A stretch of 64,000 nt of DNA. Source: Mesorhabditis belari. Its lineage: Eukaryota; Nematoda; Chromadorea; Rhabditida; Rhabditidae. The translations under genes and the position numbers were made by a program. The first letter of the stretch is position 1. Every line of letters begins with the position of its first letter. The stretch covers positions 3,886,001 to 3,950,000 of the forward strand of contig CAUEEP010000742.1 of NCBI GenBank assembly GCA_958450365.1, given 5' to 3'. The notes beneath the pieces were generated by a model, which was given only the letters and a program-made list of their open reading frames with translations, was not told where the DNA came from and made no database searches. Below, piece by piece: positions 1-11,739 of this stretch.

Positions 1-240
1 GCTATTAAGTCTAATTGATATTAAGTCTAATTGCTATTAAGTCTAATTGCTATTAAGTCTAATTGATATTAAGTCTAATTGATATTAAGTCTAATTGATA
101 TTAAGTCTAATTGATATTAAGTCTATTTGCTATTAAGTTTATTTGCTATTAAGTCTAATTGCTATTAAGTCTAATTGATATTAAGTCTAATTGATATTAA
201 GTCTAATTGCTATTAAGTCTAATTGCTATTAAGTATATCT
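1..240. repeat. 16-bp minisatellite
   Basis: About 15 tandem copies of a 16-base unit (gctattaagtcta plus att, with a gat variant) fill the first 240 bases. The array follows the last recognised aminopeptidase exon, so it lies in an intron, the 3' UTR or just downstream of that gene. The window begins inside the array. Confidence 0.9.
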
Positions 241-347
241 GCTTACGGATCAAGTCTGAAACAAAAACAATGATTGAGTTTTCCATGGAATATGTAAACG
301 ATTGTAAACTTTTGAGTAATTTTGAAGCTAACTTTCGAAATAGGTAC

Positions 348-3300
348 CTCTTTCAGGTCCCTCTCATCCCTCAGCCGTAGCCCGTATAAGACGATGTTTC
401 GAAGCGAGAATTGCGTGTCTTGGAATCTGAAATTTTACAATATCATTGCTTCACTTTCAGTGATCGAACCTCTTGAATAGCTCTTTCCAATTGTCCATAA
501 TGAAATCGTTTGTCAGATATTTCCCAACAGTTCCATAAGCGGCCTAGAATTCTCTTTACAGCTCAACGATTCGCACTCACCCCCAGAAACAGTGAGACCA
601 GCTCGTTGTCGTGGAAATCCGTTCCGTTCACTCCCTCAAAGAAAGCTCTAGATTTATTTTTTTATCTATTTTGCGTCTATTTTGAGTTTTTGACAAACTT
701 TTTGAGAACATATGGATCTCGTGAGCAACCCAATGAGGCCAAGAGGATCGATCGCTCGGTGGAGGTGGTTTCACGCTGAAATCTCGAGATTCAAACAGAT
801 TTTATGCTATCAGGAATATTCTAAACTTAAATTTCAAGACCCTGGCTAGGGACGGAACATGATTTTTACCAAATTTTAACTCGAAAATAAAGAAATTGCT
901 CGAACAAACAGCGCTGTAGCACAAAAAAACGCTGTAGCACAAACGGAAGTGTTTCGGTTTCTTTTGAAAGAACAAACAGCGCTTTTATGCTACGGCAATA
1001 GCTCACAAACTTTGCGTATCTGATACAAAACCTTGCATCTCATCAAAGATAAAAATTTTTAAACCATAGAGAATTTAGTACTTCAAATAGTAAAAGAGAT
1101 AGTAAAGAAAGAAAATTTAATCTATATTTTAGTAAATATCTTTTTTTTTTCTTTATTCAGTTCGATTTCATCTAACTTTTGCTTTCAGATAAGCTTTTGC
1201 TTACTCAAGTACAAATAAAAGAAAATATAATGTAACTGATCAGCAGAGCTAACTGATCAGCTCAGCTTTGCTGATCAGTTACATTATACATTATATATTG
1301 TCTCTAGCTCGTGGTGTAGTGGATAAGAGTCTTGTTTTCAAAGCAATCTGTCGGCCTTTGCTTTGCTTTGCTTTGCTCGGGTTCGATCCCTTTAAAAATT
1401 ACCCCTTTTACCCACAATTGTTAAATTTCTAATCTTCTCGAAGTCGGCAGTTGTTCCCCAACGAATCCCCTCGCAATAAACCGTATCCCGAATAGTCACC
1501 GGGACTCTAAATGAAAAGATTTGCTTCTTGCATTGAATTCTTGGATCTTGGACTTCTTTTGAAAAGTAAACTTACTGAAAAACGACTGAGAAAATCGAAC
1601 ACTTACTTCAAGAATTGCTTTCCGCTGATCTCGAGCCAAGACTTACCAATATTCTCATTGTTTTCATGATCAAATTTTGGATGGAAACTAATTCTTGAGG
1701 AGTAGACATGGGAAAACTTCAAAGTGAACCTAATTCCACCTTTGTTTTCTCAACGGTTTCTTGGCCGATTACTCTGCAATTTTGAAACTGAATTTCAGAG
1801 AAATCGACGGTTGAGAAACGAAGAAACGGCTGAGAAAACGAAGGTGGAATTAGGTTTTCGTTGGAATTTTTTCATGTCTGGGAAGGGGAAATGATTGTCC
1901 GATCGTCTCACCGACTACACTCCGAAGCGATATCATCATGAGAGCACGCGTCAACGAAATCCTTAAGCTCATTATTATTGTGGAAAGCATAACAGAAAAC
2001 CTCTTTGAAAAGTTTAATGGCCTTTTCGATGCATTCCGCTCCATCGACCATACAGTAAACTTTCATTGCATTAGCGACCAATAGGCTGAGATAGACAATA
2101 AGATTTCTTACGTTTTAAAGCTTTTAAAGCTTTTAAAGCTCTTCAAGCTCTTAAGGCACTTTAAAGCTCTTAAAGCACTTTAAAGCTTACCTCTTCAATA
2201 AATCCTTATCCTCAGCAAAGTTGTGCGTTACATCCAAATTGTTGAACAATGGTTTAACCTGGGATTTGATGAACTCCTAAATTAGAACGAATTTGATAAG
2301 CTATTTCCTGAGTTACTCTAATTCCTTCACTGTCCGGTTGATCATCGAAATGATGAAGAACATCGTTGAAGCCAGCCATAGCGGCAATCCATGGAAGTGT
2401 TTCGGTTTCTTTTGAAAGATACGAGCTCACGTTGAAGGCCACCTAGAATTAAGAGCAATTTTGAATCTACGTCAGAAAGTGTGGGGTCAAAGTGTGCATC
2501 CAGAGCATCCTATCATCAACCGTTTGCGTTTTATGGCAGTTACCGTAGTCTACTTGCTACAGTAATCCAGTTACAGTAATCTGTGTTCAGTAAACCAGTT
2601 ACAGCAGTCTGTATAGAATAGTATTCGAAACACCGCACCTCGTAAGGCAAATGGTTTGCAGCTGCAAGTATGAAGGCATCGTCGATCACTCGATGTCTGC
2701 CTTTCACTGGGATTTTCTGAAAAGTTACCGTTTCTCTCAAAAATGACATTGTTTATCCATTATCGAACATTTGATTTGTCCCGCGCCTTTTGTCATTAGC
2801 AATCTAACTTTAAGCTCAAATATCTTGGTTTTGGGCTGTGCAATTATAGCTCATTTGTTAGCTTATCGGACATTTGATACGCCCCCCGCTCCCTTTCCAT
2901 TGGCAATCTAACTTTAAGCTCAAATATCTTGGTGTTGGGGTGTTCAATTTAAAGCTTCTTGATATCATTCGATGCACCAAGTCTTTCTCTATCGATTGGT
3001 AGAAAAACTAGAGAAATTGAAGAGCCGAACACCAAGAAATTTGAGCTTAAAGTTAGATTGACAAAAAGGGTGAGACAAATGTCCAACAATCTAACTTTAA
3101 GCTTAAATATCTTGGTGTTGGGGTGTTCAATTTAAAGCTTCTTAATATCATTCGATGCGCCAAGTCTTTCTCTATCGATTGTTACAAAAACTATTTAAAT
3201 TGGACAACCCGACGAAATTTGAGCTCAAAGTTGGATTGCCAATGGTAAAAGGGGCGGGACACGTATCAAAGGTCACACAATCTTTCCACTTACCGTATGA

Positions 3301-6300
3301 TCTTTCAACAATTGCCGCTGAATCGCCTCCCATCCTCGTTGATCGTAGTTGACCCGGTAGAAACCGATCGACTCCGGGTTCACCAACACCAGTTGATTCT
3401 CGGTGATGTTGAGGCGATAAGCTGTATTGACAAGGGAAGATCACAAGGCTGAGGTGGCCAAATGACATGAGCAATATACCGTAAGACGGAGAATTTTACT
3501 CTGATTCCGTTTTTGCTATCCGTTTTTGTAAAATGATTTGGAAACGTGAAGAATCAGGCAAGTTTGACGTCGAATTAGAGGCCAAAAATCAGTCAAAAAT
3601 CAAAAATCGAATCAGGGGTCAATATAAGACTTCTTTTACTGTCTCTAGCTCGTGGCGTGGTGGATAAGAGTCTTGTTTTCAAAGCAATCTGTCAAGTCTT
3701 TGCTCGGGTTCGATCCCTTGCTTTTCTTTTCATTTTATTTTGATGTTTACCTGCTCGAATTAACTCTATTTTACTTTACAATAAGTTTACTTTACATTAA
3801 CCCTATTTTACTTTACATTAACTCTATTTTAATTTACTTTACAACATCATTTAGTTGATAGCAAGCAAAATAATAAAAAGAATTAGCAAAAAATTAGCAA
3901 TCTATAAAGTGAATGAATGAAATGAGAGAAGCCTTAGGGATTGATTTGGATAGGGATTGATTTTGGCCTCTTTTTACCTCAAACTTCTTTGCCAGATTCC
4001 TCGCGTTTCATTAGCAAGAACGGATAGCAAAACCAGGAATCAGCGTAAAATTCTGTATGATATATGGCTTCTGCCATTTGACCACTTCAGTCTTGTGACC
4101 TTTCCTTTTGAGTAAAATTGATACAATTCTTGGAATTGATATGATTCTTGGAATTGATATGATTCTTGATTAATTGATACGATTGTTAACTTTTTTTATA
4201 CCTTCATGTAGCCAGGCCAACGGTTGTTCATCTCCATCCACTGAATACCACAAAGGGATATCCCATTTGTACCAGTATCTCGCGTTTCGATATCTAAAAA
4301 GTGGAAACTATCGTAAGGTGCGTGTGACTGACTGCCGTCTGACTTGAAAACTACCGTAACCTCCGTCTGACTAATGTTCAAATGAGGTCAACTTCACTTC
4401 ACCTAGCCGACTCAGGAATGGTGGGATCCCTCTTGAAGCGTCTCTGCGTGAATTCGAGTGTCTCATTGTCCAATCGATGCAACTCGACCACCGGATAACC
4501 CATCTAGAAATTTCCCCTTATTAAAATGTTTAAGAATGAAACCTGTTCTGTCCATTTGTTCGCAAAATCGGGTAAATCGAACTTCTTCTCATCCCAACCG
4601 GTTAACTAAAAAAAGCCTCCAATTCTATAAGTTCTGTAAACCTTAACCTTTTCCGGTATCTCACTGTTCAACGCCTCGAATAGACTCGATGAGTTGGTCG
4701 TCTTGTAGCAAAGCTTTTTGACGTAATCCTAAATTTCCACTTTTACCATGTCGTAATCTTACTACTACAATGAAATTATCGCTTTTATACTTGTAACTTG
4801 TTAGCCACTAGAAGCCAATATTTCTCTGGCAATGGGATCACTTCCAATTCCACTCAAATTCCATAAATCAAATTAGATTTTTGCAAATCCTGTCAGATAT
4901 GCAAGCTTACAAACTTCTTTGGCTTAAGAGCTAAGAGCTCTGGATTAAGAGCTAAGAGCTCTGGGTTAAGAGCTCTGGGTTAAGAGCTCTGGATTAAGAG
5001 CTAAGAGCTCTGGGTTAAGAGCTCTGGGTTAAGAGCTCTGGGTTAAGAGCTCTGACTTAAGATTACAGACATTCAATCTCTACCAATCTCTACCTTGAGT
5101 CCTTTTTCGAAATCCTTCTCACCAATGATCTTCTCAATCATTTTCAAAAGAGAAGCTCCCTAAAATTAAACAAATCAAAAATATTTCCTAGAAATTAAAA
5201 AAGGTTTACCTTATCATAAGTAATAAAATCGAAAGCCTCTTTCACTTCATCGTATGAAGTGATATTCAGATGAAGTGGATGTGATGACGATCTTGCGTCC
5301 TTTGTGAAGGCTCTGTTATGCTCATAGAGTTCAAACATTTGATCCTGAAAGAGTGATTTTCAAGTGCTAATTTAGAAACTTATAGTAATACTATAGCTTT
5401 CTTCGAACAGACCCCTTGGAAAGATCCATTTGTGATTTCTTTAACGGCTTTCGCTTCCAAATATCTTGCCGTTCCCTCATTCAGCCACAAATCGTTCCAC
5501 CAATCCATTGTCACCAAGTTGCCTAGCCACTAAAGAGATTCGATTGAAACTGTTCTTTTCACGAAACTATTCCTTTTATATTCTTTCCAAATTCCCCAAC
5601 CTGATGCGAAACTTCATGAGCTACTGTTGTCGCCACCTTGTATTTTGTTTGAAGTGAGTGGAGCTGTAAAATCAGAATTTCCATTAGATCCCAAATAGTT
5701 TTGTCATTGAATAGATAGTTATTGTATTTTTTATTGAATTTGAATCTGAATTTGAATCTGAATTAGAATCTGAATTAGAATCTGAATTAGAAGCTAAATT
5801 AGAATCTGAATTAGAATCTTAATTAGGATCTTAATTAGAATAGAAATAGAATCAATCTCTCCTTCATTCTCTACAATTTTTCTCGCCTTTTGTCGAATGT
5901 TTACTGTGTATCATTTTGTCAATTAAACATTTTCCTTTCACTTTTTCGTGCTTACATGAAGTATTGATAGTAATAATAATAACAATAACAATAATAATAA
6001 TAATAATAATAATAATAACGATAATAATAATCTCCAAGATTACTTCACCTTTGGATTGTACAAAACTAAGATCTCGCGAAATGCAATCAGTCCCATATTT
6101 TCCATTGCACCTGGATCAAAATCGGAGACGGCGATCATGTCTAAAACATTTGTTTAACCATATTTTCTCTTTTTTAAAACCTTGTTTAGGAATTGGATAC
6201 TCCATTCCATAGTACTTCTCATAGAAATCGATCGACTTTATGCCAATATCGAGCGCGTACTCGGTCTCGTTGATTGCTGTGGCTCGGGCCCAAACGCGAA

Positions 6301-9300
6301 ACTGAAAATGGGAATTTTTCTAAAGAGCAAGTTTAATATCCATTCAATATCCACTCAATATTCATTCAAAATTTACCGCTTATATACTTTCGATGATTTT
6401 TAGCGCTCCTCAAAACTCAAAACAAACCCTCGTCCCTTTAGCGCTTTCCCCTTCCAAATATTCGAAGTCGTTCACCGACATTGCCACCAAGTACGACGAA
6501 ATTGGCAGCGTTTCCCCAAATGAAGTGTACACCCAATCGGGCGAGTCTTTTCTGTAATCTTTTCTGTTTTCTTTTCGTTTTCAATACCACAACTCACGTG
6601 GCCACACTCTCTTCCAATTCGATTCCATTCGAGATAGCTTTGGTGCCTTTCGGGTGAATGATCTAAATTAAAGTCTTGAACACTTGCTCAAAACATAAAC
6701 CCATTCTTTTTTGTACATGCGTACAATGTACAATGCTTTTACAAAGAGCAAAAGCAAAAGCTAGTAATCTTTTTCTATTAAATCTTTTCAATGACCTTGA
6801 TCTTCCAGGGTGCTTTCAAATGTGGCTCGTCAAAGCAAGGAACAAATCCTCTTGCATAAGCTGGTTCCATGTGCGTCATAGCGAATAATCTAAAGGATTC
6901 AGTTGTAAATAAGAATTTTTTCAATTCATAAAGCTAGACTTGCTTAACAGTTCTCTTAACAGTTCCTTAACAGTTCTCTTAACGATTCTCTTAATGACTT
7001 TGAACGAGCTTGAACTAAAACTTGGCATAATTATGTTCAAATTCAATATTTTAAAAAACATTACCTTGCTGATCTTTAGATTTCAGCAAAAGTTTGATAA
7101 ATTGTTGTAAAAAACTAAAAACCTTGACGGTGAGCGGAATCGAACCCTCGTTGTGTGGGTACCGTTAAGAAACTGGTACCGTTAAGAGACTGGTACCGTT
7201 AAGAGACTGGTACCGTTAAGAAACTGGTGCCGTTAAGAGACTGGTACCGTTAAGAGACTCGCACCGTTAAGAGACTGGTACCGTTAAGAGACTGGTACCG
7301 TTAAGAGACTGGTAACTATACTTTTGAAGTACCGCCCACAAGTGTTCCCATTTCCAAACCGACCTATGTTTTTTGCATTTTTCTCGCCGCTCACTTGACC
7401 GATTTGGCTACACTTAATTTTATTCGATAGATATTAATCAAAGCTATCGAATGAAATCAAGTGTAGCCAAATCGGTCAAGTGAACGGGAAGAAAGCGCCA
7501 AAAACGTAGTTCGGTTGGGAATGGGGACACTTGTGGGCGGTACTTTAAAAGTAAACTGGTAACTGTCAAGGAGCGTTAAGTCAGCATTCGCAAGTCGATA
7601 TAAAGCAAATCTGGTGATATTTATAGCTCATTAGTAACGTGTTTGCAAAGTGTGAGATCGCGCGGCCAAGTCTTGGCACCACTTTACTATCTCTAATCTC
7701 AAAGAATACCTCCAACAAACCTCTCAGTTCCATTTTCTGTTTTATATTTTGTCAAATAAAGACCATTCATTGTCGTTCTCAGTTTGCGAGAAAAGGCAAA
7801 CTATAAAAAAAACTTTATTTTTTCAATTCTTTCACCTCAAACCTTTATGTAAACTTCTTTCCCAGCGGAGAGTTTCTCAGAAAGATGAAAAGTCAAAAAT
7901 TGGAGCGTTTCATTTAGGGTGATTTTCTTGATTTTGAGATCTAAAAGTTGAGGATAAAGATTGTTGTGCTCAAAAATGCAATCACACGTTTTCCGGTGCA
8001 CTAAATTCTTTTATTAGCAAAGGAAGCGATCGCCCTCCTTGAAGAGAAAATGGTCAGCGATCAGTTGCGTTTGCACTTCCTTGCGCATTCCAGTCAATGG
8101 GTAGTAAGTGCCCTTCAAGTCGCATAGCTGATTTCCTCATGTCTTCATGCGGGCTTCCATGTTCTTATAATCAGCATCAGAAAGGTGCTTTAACCCTTTG
8201 AGCACAACGTTCACTCCTTCTGATTGTAAAAAAAGTCAATTACCGTTTTCCTTTTCGTTATGATCCTCCTCGAAAGTCAAATTTCGATGTGGGACAATGT
8301 TTGAACGTTCAGTGGTGGTCTTTGTTTCGTGCTAAACCAGTATAAGTTTAGGTTGGAAGAGTATTTTTGTCTTGTTTAAATGATCTGTTTATCTCATTCA
8401 ATTTATAGATAGCCAGTGTTAAATTTAGGATATACCGTCAATTATATGTCGTAGCCGATTATGAATTTCAGCCGATTATGAATGAGTGGGTCTAGGAGCG
8501 TCCAACCATTAAGTATTTGGTATCATTCAACGCAGAATCATTAATAATTATGTTAAATTTTTGAAATTAGAAGGATTTGATAAAAAGAACACAAATTATG
8601 GGGCTTCAAAGTTTTCTCTTGAACAAACAGTTTTTTTGCTCTAATTTTTTTTTTCTTTTTATCAAATCTCGCTAATTTTAAAAATTTAACATAATTATTA
8701 ATGATTCTGCGTTGAATGATACTAAATACTTGATGGTTGGACGCTCCTAGACCCACCCATTCATAATCGGCTACAGGGGTCCAACCGATTTTGAATGAAA
8801 CGTTGTAGCGCCGGCAATTTTTAACCTAAACTCACAAATTTGGTACCAATCGACGCAGAATTTAATTCGCTACAAGGTGATATAATATTATCCTCATACA
8901 TTAAAGGGTTGCTCTACTAGAAAGATTTGCCAAAAAATTTCATTCATAATCGGCTACGACATATATATATATCTATATATCGTAGCCGATAAAGGATTTC
9001 AGCCGAAGAAGTCTCAGACTTCTTCGGTTAACCGATGAAGTCTCAAATAGCCTAAGAAGGCTAGCCGAAGAAGTCTCAGACTTCTTCGGTTAGCCGATGA
9101 AGTCTCAAATAGCCGAAGCCGTCTTCGGCTAACCGAAGAAGTCTGAGACTTCTTCCTTCATCGGCTACGACATATATATAAAATAGTTCTTATCCGTTAC
9201 TTGTACTTGTAATTTTAAGCTCATTAACCATTCCAATATTAAAACATCAAAAAAAGCTAAAAGTTTACCCCAAAATACATTCAATGTTTAGATTCAAATT

Positions 9301-11166
9301 TGAAATTTGAAATTTACTTAACTCTAGAGCTTGGACTTCTGTCTTGTTTTTTACTAGAGAGCTAGTATTTTTGTCTTGTTTAAATGATCTGTTTATCTCA
9401 TTCAATTTATAGATAGCCAGCGTTAAATTTAGGATATACCGTCAATTATATATTTCAGGGAACCAGAAACAGATTACATGGAAGCGGATCACCGTGAAAA
9501 AGCAAATTCATTTGAACAAATATTCTGACACATTCTAATATCTTTTTCACATTAAATCAACTCATGTTTGAGTTGATCAACTCAACTCAATCAACAGCTC
9601 TGAACTCAAATTACAGCTAATCTATTCGAAAACTCGATTAATTCTTTTTAATTATTAGAACTTGATGCTGATATCAGTATCAGCAACAAAACAGCAACAA
9701 AACGAACTATTGTTGTGATCTCCGTAGCATTGAAACCCTCATTCTCCGACTCGGTTTCGTTGGAGCTGCGTTGTGCTCGCTGAAAAAGATTGGATTCTAG
9801 ATTCATGTCAGTTTTAAAATGCAATTCTCTAATAAAAATCAATCTTCTTTTTTGTCTCACCTTGTTCTCGGAGTCTTGTTTATCTTCGAAAATCCGGAAC
9901 GATCCAGCATTCAAATCGAGATCCAACTCTTTCGAGTTCAAAACAATTTTGTCAGTGTCTTTCACGATTTTCACCTGAAAAAAGTCTCTCAGAGTTATTT
10001 TCAAATTAAATCCAATTTCAAATTCAATTTCAAATCCAATTTCAAATTCAATTTCAAATCCAATTTCAAATTCAAATTACCTTAATCGTAATCGAAGCAT
10101 CGTATGTAAGATTTTTATCCTTTTCGATCGGAACAAAACCGGGGAGGTGCACTTGAACGGTCAAATTGTACCTGTAATGATGAGACTTGGTTGTTAAATC
10201 CGGATTGGATGCAAATCCAAGCGGGTTTGAATCCGGTTTGGATCCAAATCTTAAAAGCAATTTTTTCAAACGTTTAAACGCTTAAAAACTTTTTACAAAT
10301 AACCACGGTTGTATTTTCTAAAATAGTCGGTAACGCTGTATTCGGTAAACATATTTGGTAAAGATATTTGCAGAAAATTAGCCGCGGAGTATTTGTCGGC
10401 CCCGTACATCTCTGTTGATTGTGATTTGAAAACAAACCACAGTGGAATGACATCTTTCGGCAAGCGGAGATCGGCCATTGGTGGAATCGAGAGATCTCTT
10501 TCCTCTTCTTCTTCCTCATCGAGTAGCGCTTCTTCTTGAGTCCTGGAAAGATCAATCTTGACTCAATCAATCAATCAATCAATCAATCAATCTTGATCAT
10601 CACCTTGACTTGCTAACTGTTATTGAATCAGAAAGTTGTTAGAAAACCCACAAATTATATCTTGGATCCGGCACAAATGGTAGCACGTCTCCGTCGCGGT
10701 CAAACGCCTGTTTCGTTAGTCCATAAGTGATCAAAGCGGAGAGGAGACACGCGAGAATTGCACAAAGCAATAAGAAGAGGCAAGTAGCATAGGCACATGA
10801 GATTCGTTTTTTCTGAGATTTCATTTAAAAGAAATTTAAAATTTGTCCAGTCTTGAAGTTCAACTCACTTTCCGGGGTTCTCTCGTCTCTCCCCTTTCCC
10901 GATCTCTTTCCCTCTCTCGTTCTCTTTCTTGACTCTTCCCATTGATATTTGTAAGTGGTGCTTTATCCGATCCTTTATCAATTGTAGAAGTTGATGTGTT
11001 TAGCGATTTGTTTCCTTCTTTCGGATTCTAAAGCTATCATCAGCATCTAAAGCTATCATCAGCTTCATAAGCTGTCATCAACTTCCAAAGCTGATTTCTT
11101 TATTACCCCATATGCCATCGCAATAAGCCCTCGTCGATCGCTTAGATCGATCTCCTCCATCGCCAT
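348..11166 (-). CDS. M1-family zinc aminopeptidase (aminopeptidase N-like, type II membrane ectoenzyme), 3' end not resolved
   Basis: This metalloprotease removes N-terminal residues from peptides outside the cell. My exons in gene order are 11166-11107, 11027-10869, 10812-10652, 10542-10441, 10171-10081, 9974-9861, 9779-9737, 7940-7843, 7800-7721, 6889-6796, 6662-6598, 6551-6428, 6301-6181, 6140-6049, 5663-5601, 5529-5413, 5344-5210, 5159-5094, 4728-4648, 4605-4543, 4503-4403, 4293-4202, 3421-3294, 2716-2639, 2442-2317, 2276-2191, 2085-1912, 1506-1416, 775-699, 647-581, 543-470 and 426-348. Phases are consistent across all junctions, giving about 1034 codons. A basic, RE-rich cytoplasmic tail (residues 1-77) precedes one membrane segment (about 79-101). 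GAMENMG lies near 448, the zinc motif HEVSHQ near 484 and the third ligand in [10 protein letters not shown] near 507 (HExxHx18E). The catalytic Tyr sits in FITYDKGAS. The C-terminal helical domain is recognisable to the end. After 348 the next acceptor (256) gives an immediate stop, so about 40 C-terminal residues may be lost or lie off-window. Several donors are non-classical (gtttgt, gtgggt). Confidence 0.93.
1228..1286. repeat. AT-rich inverted repeat around ctgatcag
   Basis: A short palindromic stretch in an aminopeptidase intron. The arm aatgtaactgatcagc recurs inverted as gctgatcagttacatt around a central agctaactgatcagctc. It may be a small MITE or a hairpin next to the tRNA-like sequence that follows. 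Confidence 0.6.
1311..1393 (+). repeat. tRNA-like SINE, copy 1
   Basis: The sequence has an A-box-like tggtgtagtggataagag and a B-box gggttcgatccc, as in tRNAs and tRNA-derived SINEs. A near-identical copy lies at 3640-3722 in another intron of the same gene. A ctttg slippage repeat sits before the B box. The 5' and 3' ends do not form a good acceptor stem, so I call it a SINE head or tRNA pseudogene, not a functional tRNA. Confidence 0.6.
1729..1856. repeat. Small palindromic MITE
   Basis: Inverted arms (aacctaattccacctttg on the left, caaaggtggaattaggtt as its counterpart on the right, with small differences) enclose about 80 bases. It lies in an intron of the aminopeptidase gene, immediately beside an exon. 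Confidence 0.6.
2105..2190. repeat. ttttaaagc simple repeat
   Basis: Short tandem repeats of cttttaaag and cactttaaagctcttaaag lie in an aminopeptidase intron, directly against the donor site at 2190. Confidence 0.8.
2752..3290. repeat. Palindromic MITE with internal duplications
   Basis: The block caatctaactttaagctc followed by aaatatcttggtgttggg occurs three times in direct orientation. It also occurs inverted as caccaagaaatttgagct with aaagttagattg. The outer motifs catttg and gtcc recur at each end. The element fills the intron between the exons at 3294 and 2716, consistent with a non-autonomous inverted-repeat element that rearranged internally. Confidence 0.65.
3640..3722 (+). repeat. 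tRNA-like SINE, copy 2
   Basis: Second copy of the element at 1311. It shares tctctagctcgtgg, the A-box-like tggataagagtcttg, cttgttttcaaagcaatctg and the B-box gggttcgatccc. Downstream runs a TTTACTTTACATTAAC-like degenerate tail to about 3850. Two dispersed near-identical copies argue for retroposition rather than for tRNA genes. Confidence 0.6.
4918..5056. repeat. gagctctgggttaa minisatellite
   Basis: About nine tandem units of 14-20 bases built on taagagctctgg(g/a)t. The array lies in the intron between the aminopeptidase exons at 5094 and 4728. Confidence 0.85.
5728..6035. repeat. Simple repeats: tgaattagaatc array and (taa)n
   Basis: A 12-base gaatctgaattt/a array (5728-5850) and a (taa)n microsatellite with a few c and g interruptions (5958-6032) lie in one aminopeptidase intron. 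The taa run produces a spurious Ile-rich reading frame on the plus strand. Confidence 0.85.
7125..7320. repeat. 17-bp minisatellite (taccgttaagagactgg) next to a tRNA-like 3' half
   Basis: About nine copies of the 17-base unit taccgttaagagactgg. On the minus strand the upstream edge carries a B-box-like gagggttcgattccg at 7134-7148, which suggests a tRNA- or SINE-derived edge. The array is intronic. Confidence 0.8.
7320..7556. repeat. Palindromic MITE, about 235 bp
   Basis: The left arm acttttgaagtaccgcccac and the matching right arm (gtgggcggtactttaaaagt) are inverted, and complementarity continues through the cacttgaccgatttggctac region. Almost the whole element is a foldback. It lies in an aminopeptidase intron. 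Confidence 0.8.
8014..8219 (-). pseudogene. Arginine kinase (phosphagen kinase) fragment
   Basis: The minus strand reads through a segment recognisable from nematode and arthropod arginine kinases: [18 protein letters not shown], an in-frame TGA, then [13 protein letters not shown], and [12 protein letters not shown], ending at TAA. In intact enzymes this continues into the ATP-binding region, which is absent here. The fragment has no introns and lies inside the 1.8-kb intron between aminopeptidase exons 9737 and 7940 on the same strand. I infer a processed or truncated duplicate that is no longer functional. Confidence 0.8.
8364..8445. repeat. 82-bp direct repeat, left copy
   Basis: The segment from tatttttgtcttgttt to ataccgtcaattatat recurs nearly identically at 9368-9452. 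The two copies bracket the palindromic elements at 8446-9180. This points to a larger duplication or repeat family into which the foldback elements inserted. Confidence 0.7.
8446..8966. repeat. MITE with gtcgtagccgattatgaat termini
   Basis: Terminal inverted repeats tatgtcgtagccgattatg and cataatcggctacgacata flank about 520 bases. An inner palindrome (8465-8775) carries gggtctaggagcgtccaacc and its complement. The element lies in the long aminopeptidase intron. No transposase is encoded. Confidence 0.75.
8975..9180. repeat. Second cgtagccgat-ended palindromic element with gaagtctcagacttc core
   Basis: The element starts at atatatcgtagccgat and ends at atcggctacgacatatat. Its interior repeats the palindromic module agccgaagaagtctcagact several times in both orientations. 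The termini are shared with the adjacent 8446-8966 element, so both probably used the same transposase. Confidence 0.7.
10005..10078. repeat. tcaaattcaattt repeat
   Basis: Short tandem repeat of (tttcaaattcaa) and (tttcaaatccaa) units in the intron between aminopeptidase exons 10081 and 9974. Confidence 0.85.
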
Positions 11167-11739
11167 TTTTGCAATGAACAAGTAAGAGGAAAAAGCCTAA
11201 AAGTGCTTTAAATCTCAAGATAATAGACAAAATAATAAAGCCAAGAAAAAAAACTAAATGAATCAATAGTTAAATTACTTCTAATTAGATTTAGATCTGA
11301 AAGCTTTTAAGATTTAAAGTTTAAGTGAAAAGTGAATAAAAAATCAGCTATTCAATGGTTATGAGGGATTTTTTAAAAACAGATTATAACAAAATAAATG
11401 AAGAACAAACGATAAATCAAATCAATCACTGAAATTTTTTGATTACTTGATAAGTTTTGATTACTTGATAGGTTACCAAGAGTCGAACACGGTGAGACTA
11501 ATTGTCTGAGCAAAAGAGAGCTTTGCTTTGCTCTCACTGATCGAAACGAGAAAATAAAAACGAACGATTGGAAAGGAAAACCAAAGACAACGAATTGGTC
11601 GTTGTTTCTTTTCTTTTTCCCTATTGGGTGAATGGGGGAAGATCCCGAGAATGACCATGGACAAAAAAAAAGACTTTGAGACTTTATTTCCCCATTTTAC
11701 CCCGATTTTACCAATCTTTTCACTTTGTCATTTCTTTTT

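Noticed and set aside
4918..5056. Regular spaced repeats that could suggest a CRISPR array
   Set aside because: These and the other arrays are head-to-tail minisatellites without unique spacers in a eukaryotic genome. No cas-like genes are present.
9648..10004. A 118-codon minus-strand frame taken as a separate gene
   Set aside because: It is two aminopeptidase exons joined by an intron that happens to stay open. Splicing restores homology to M1 enzymes.
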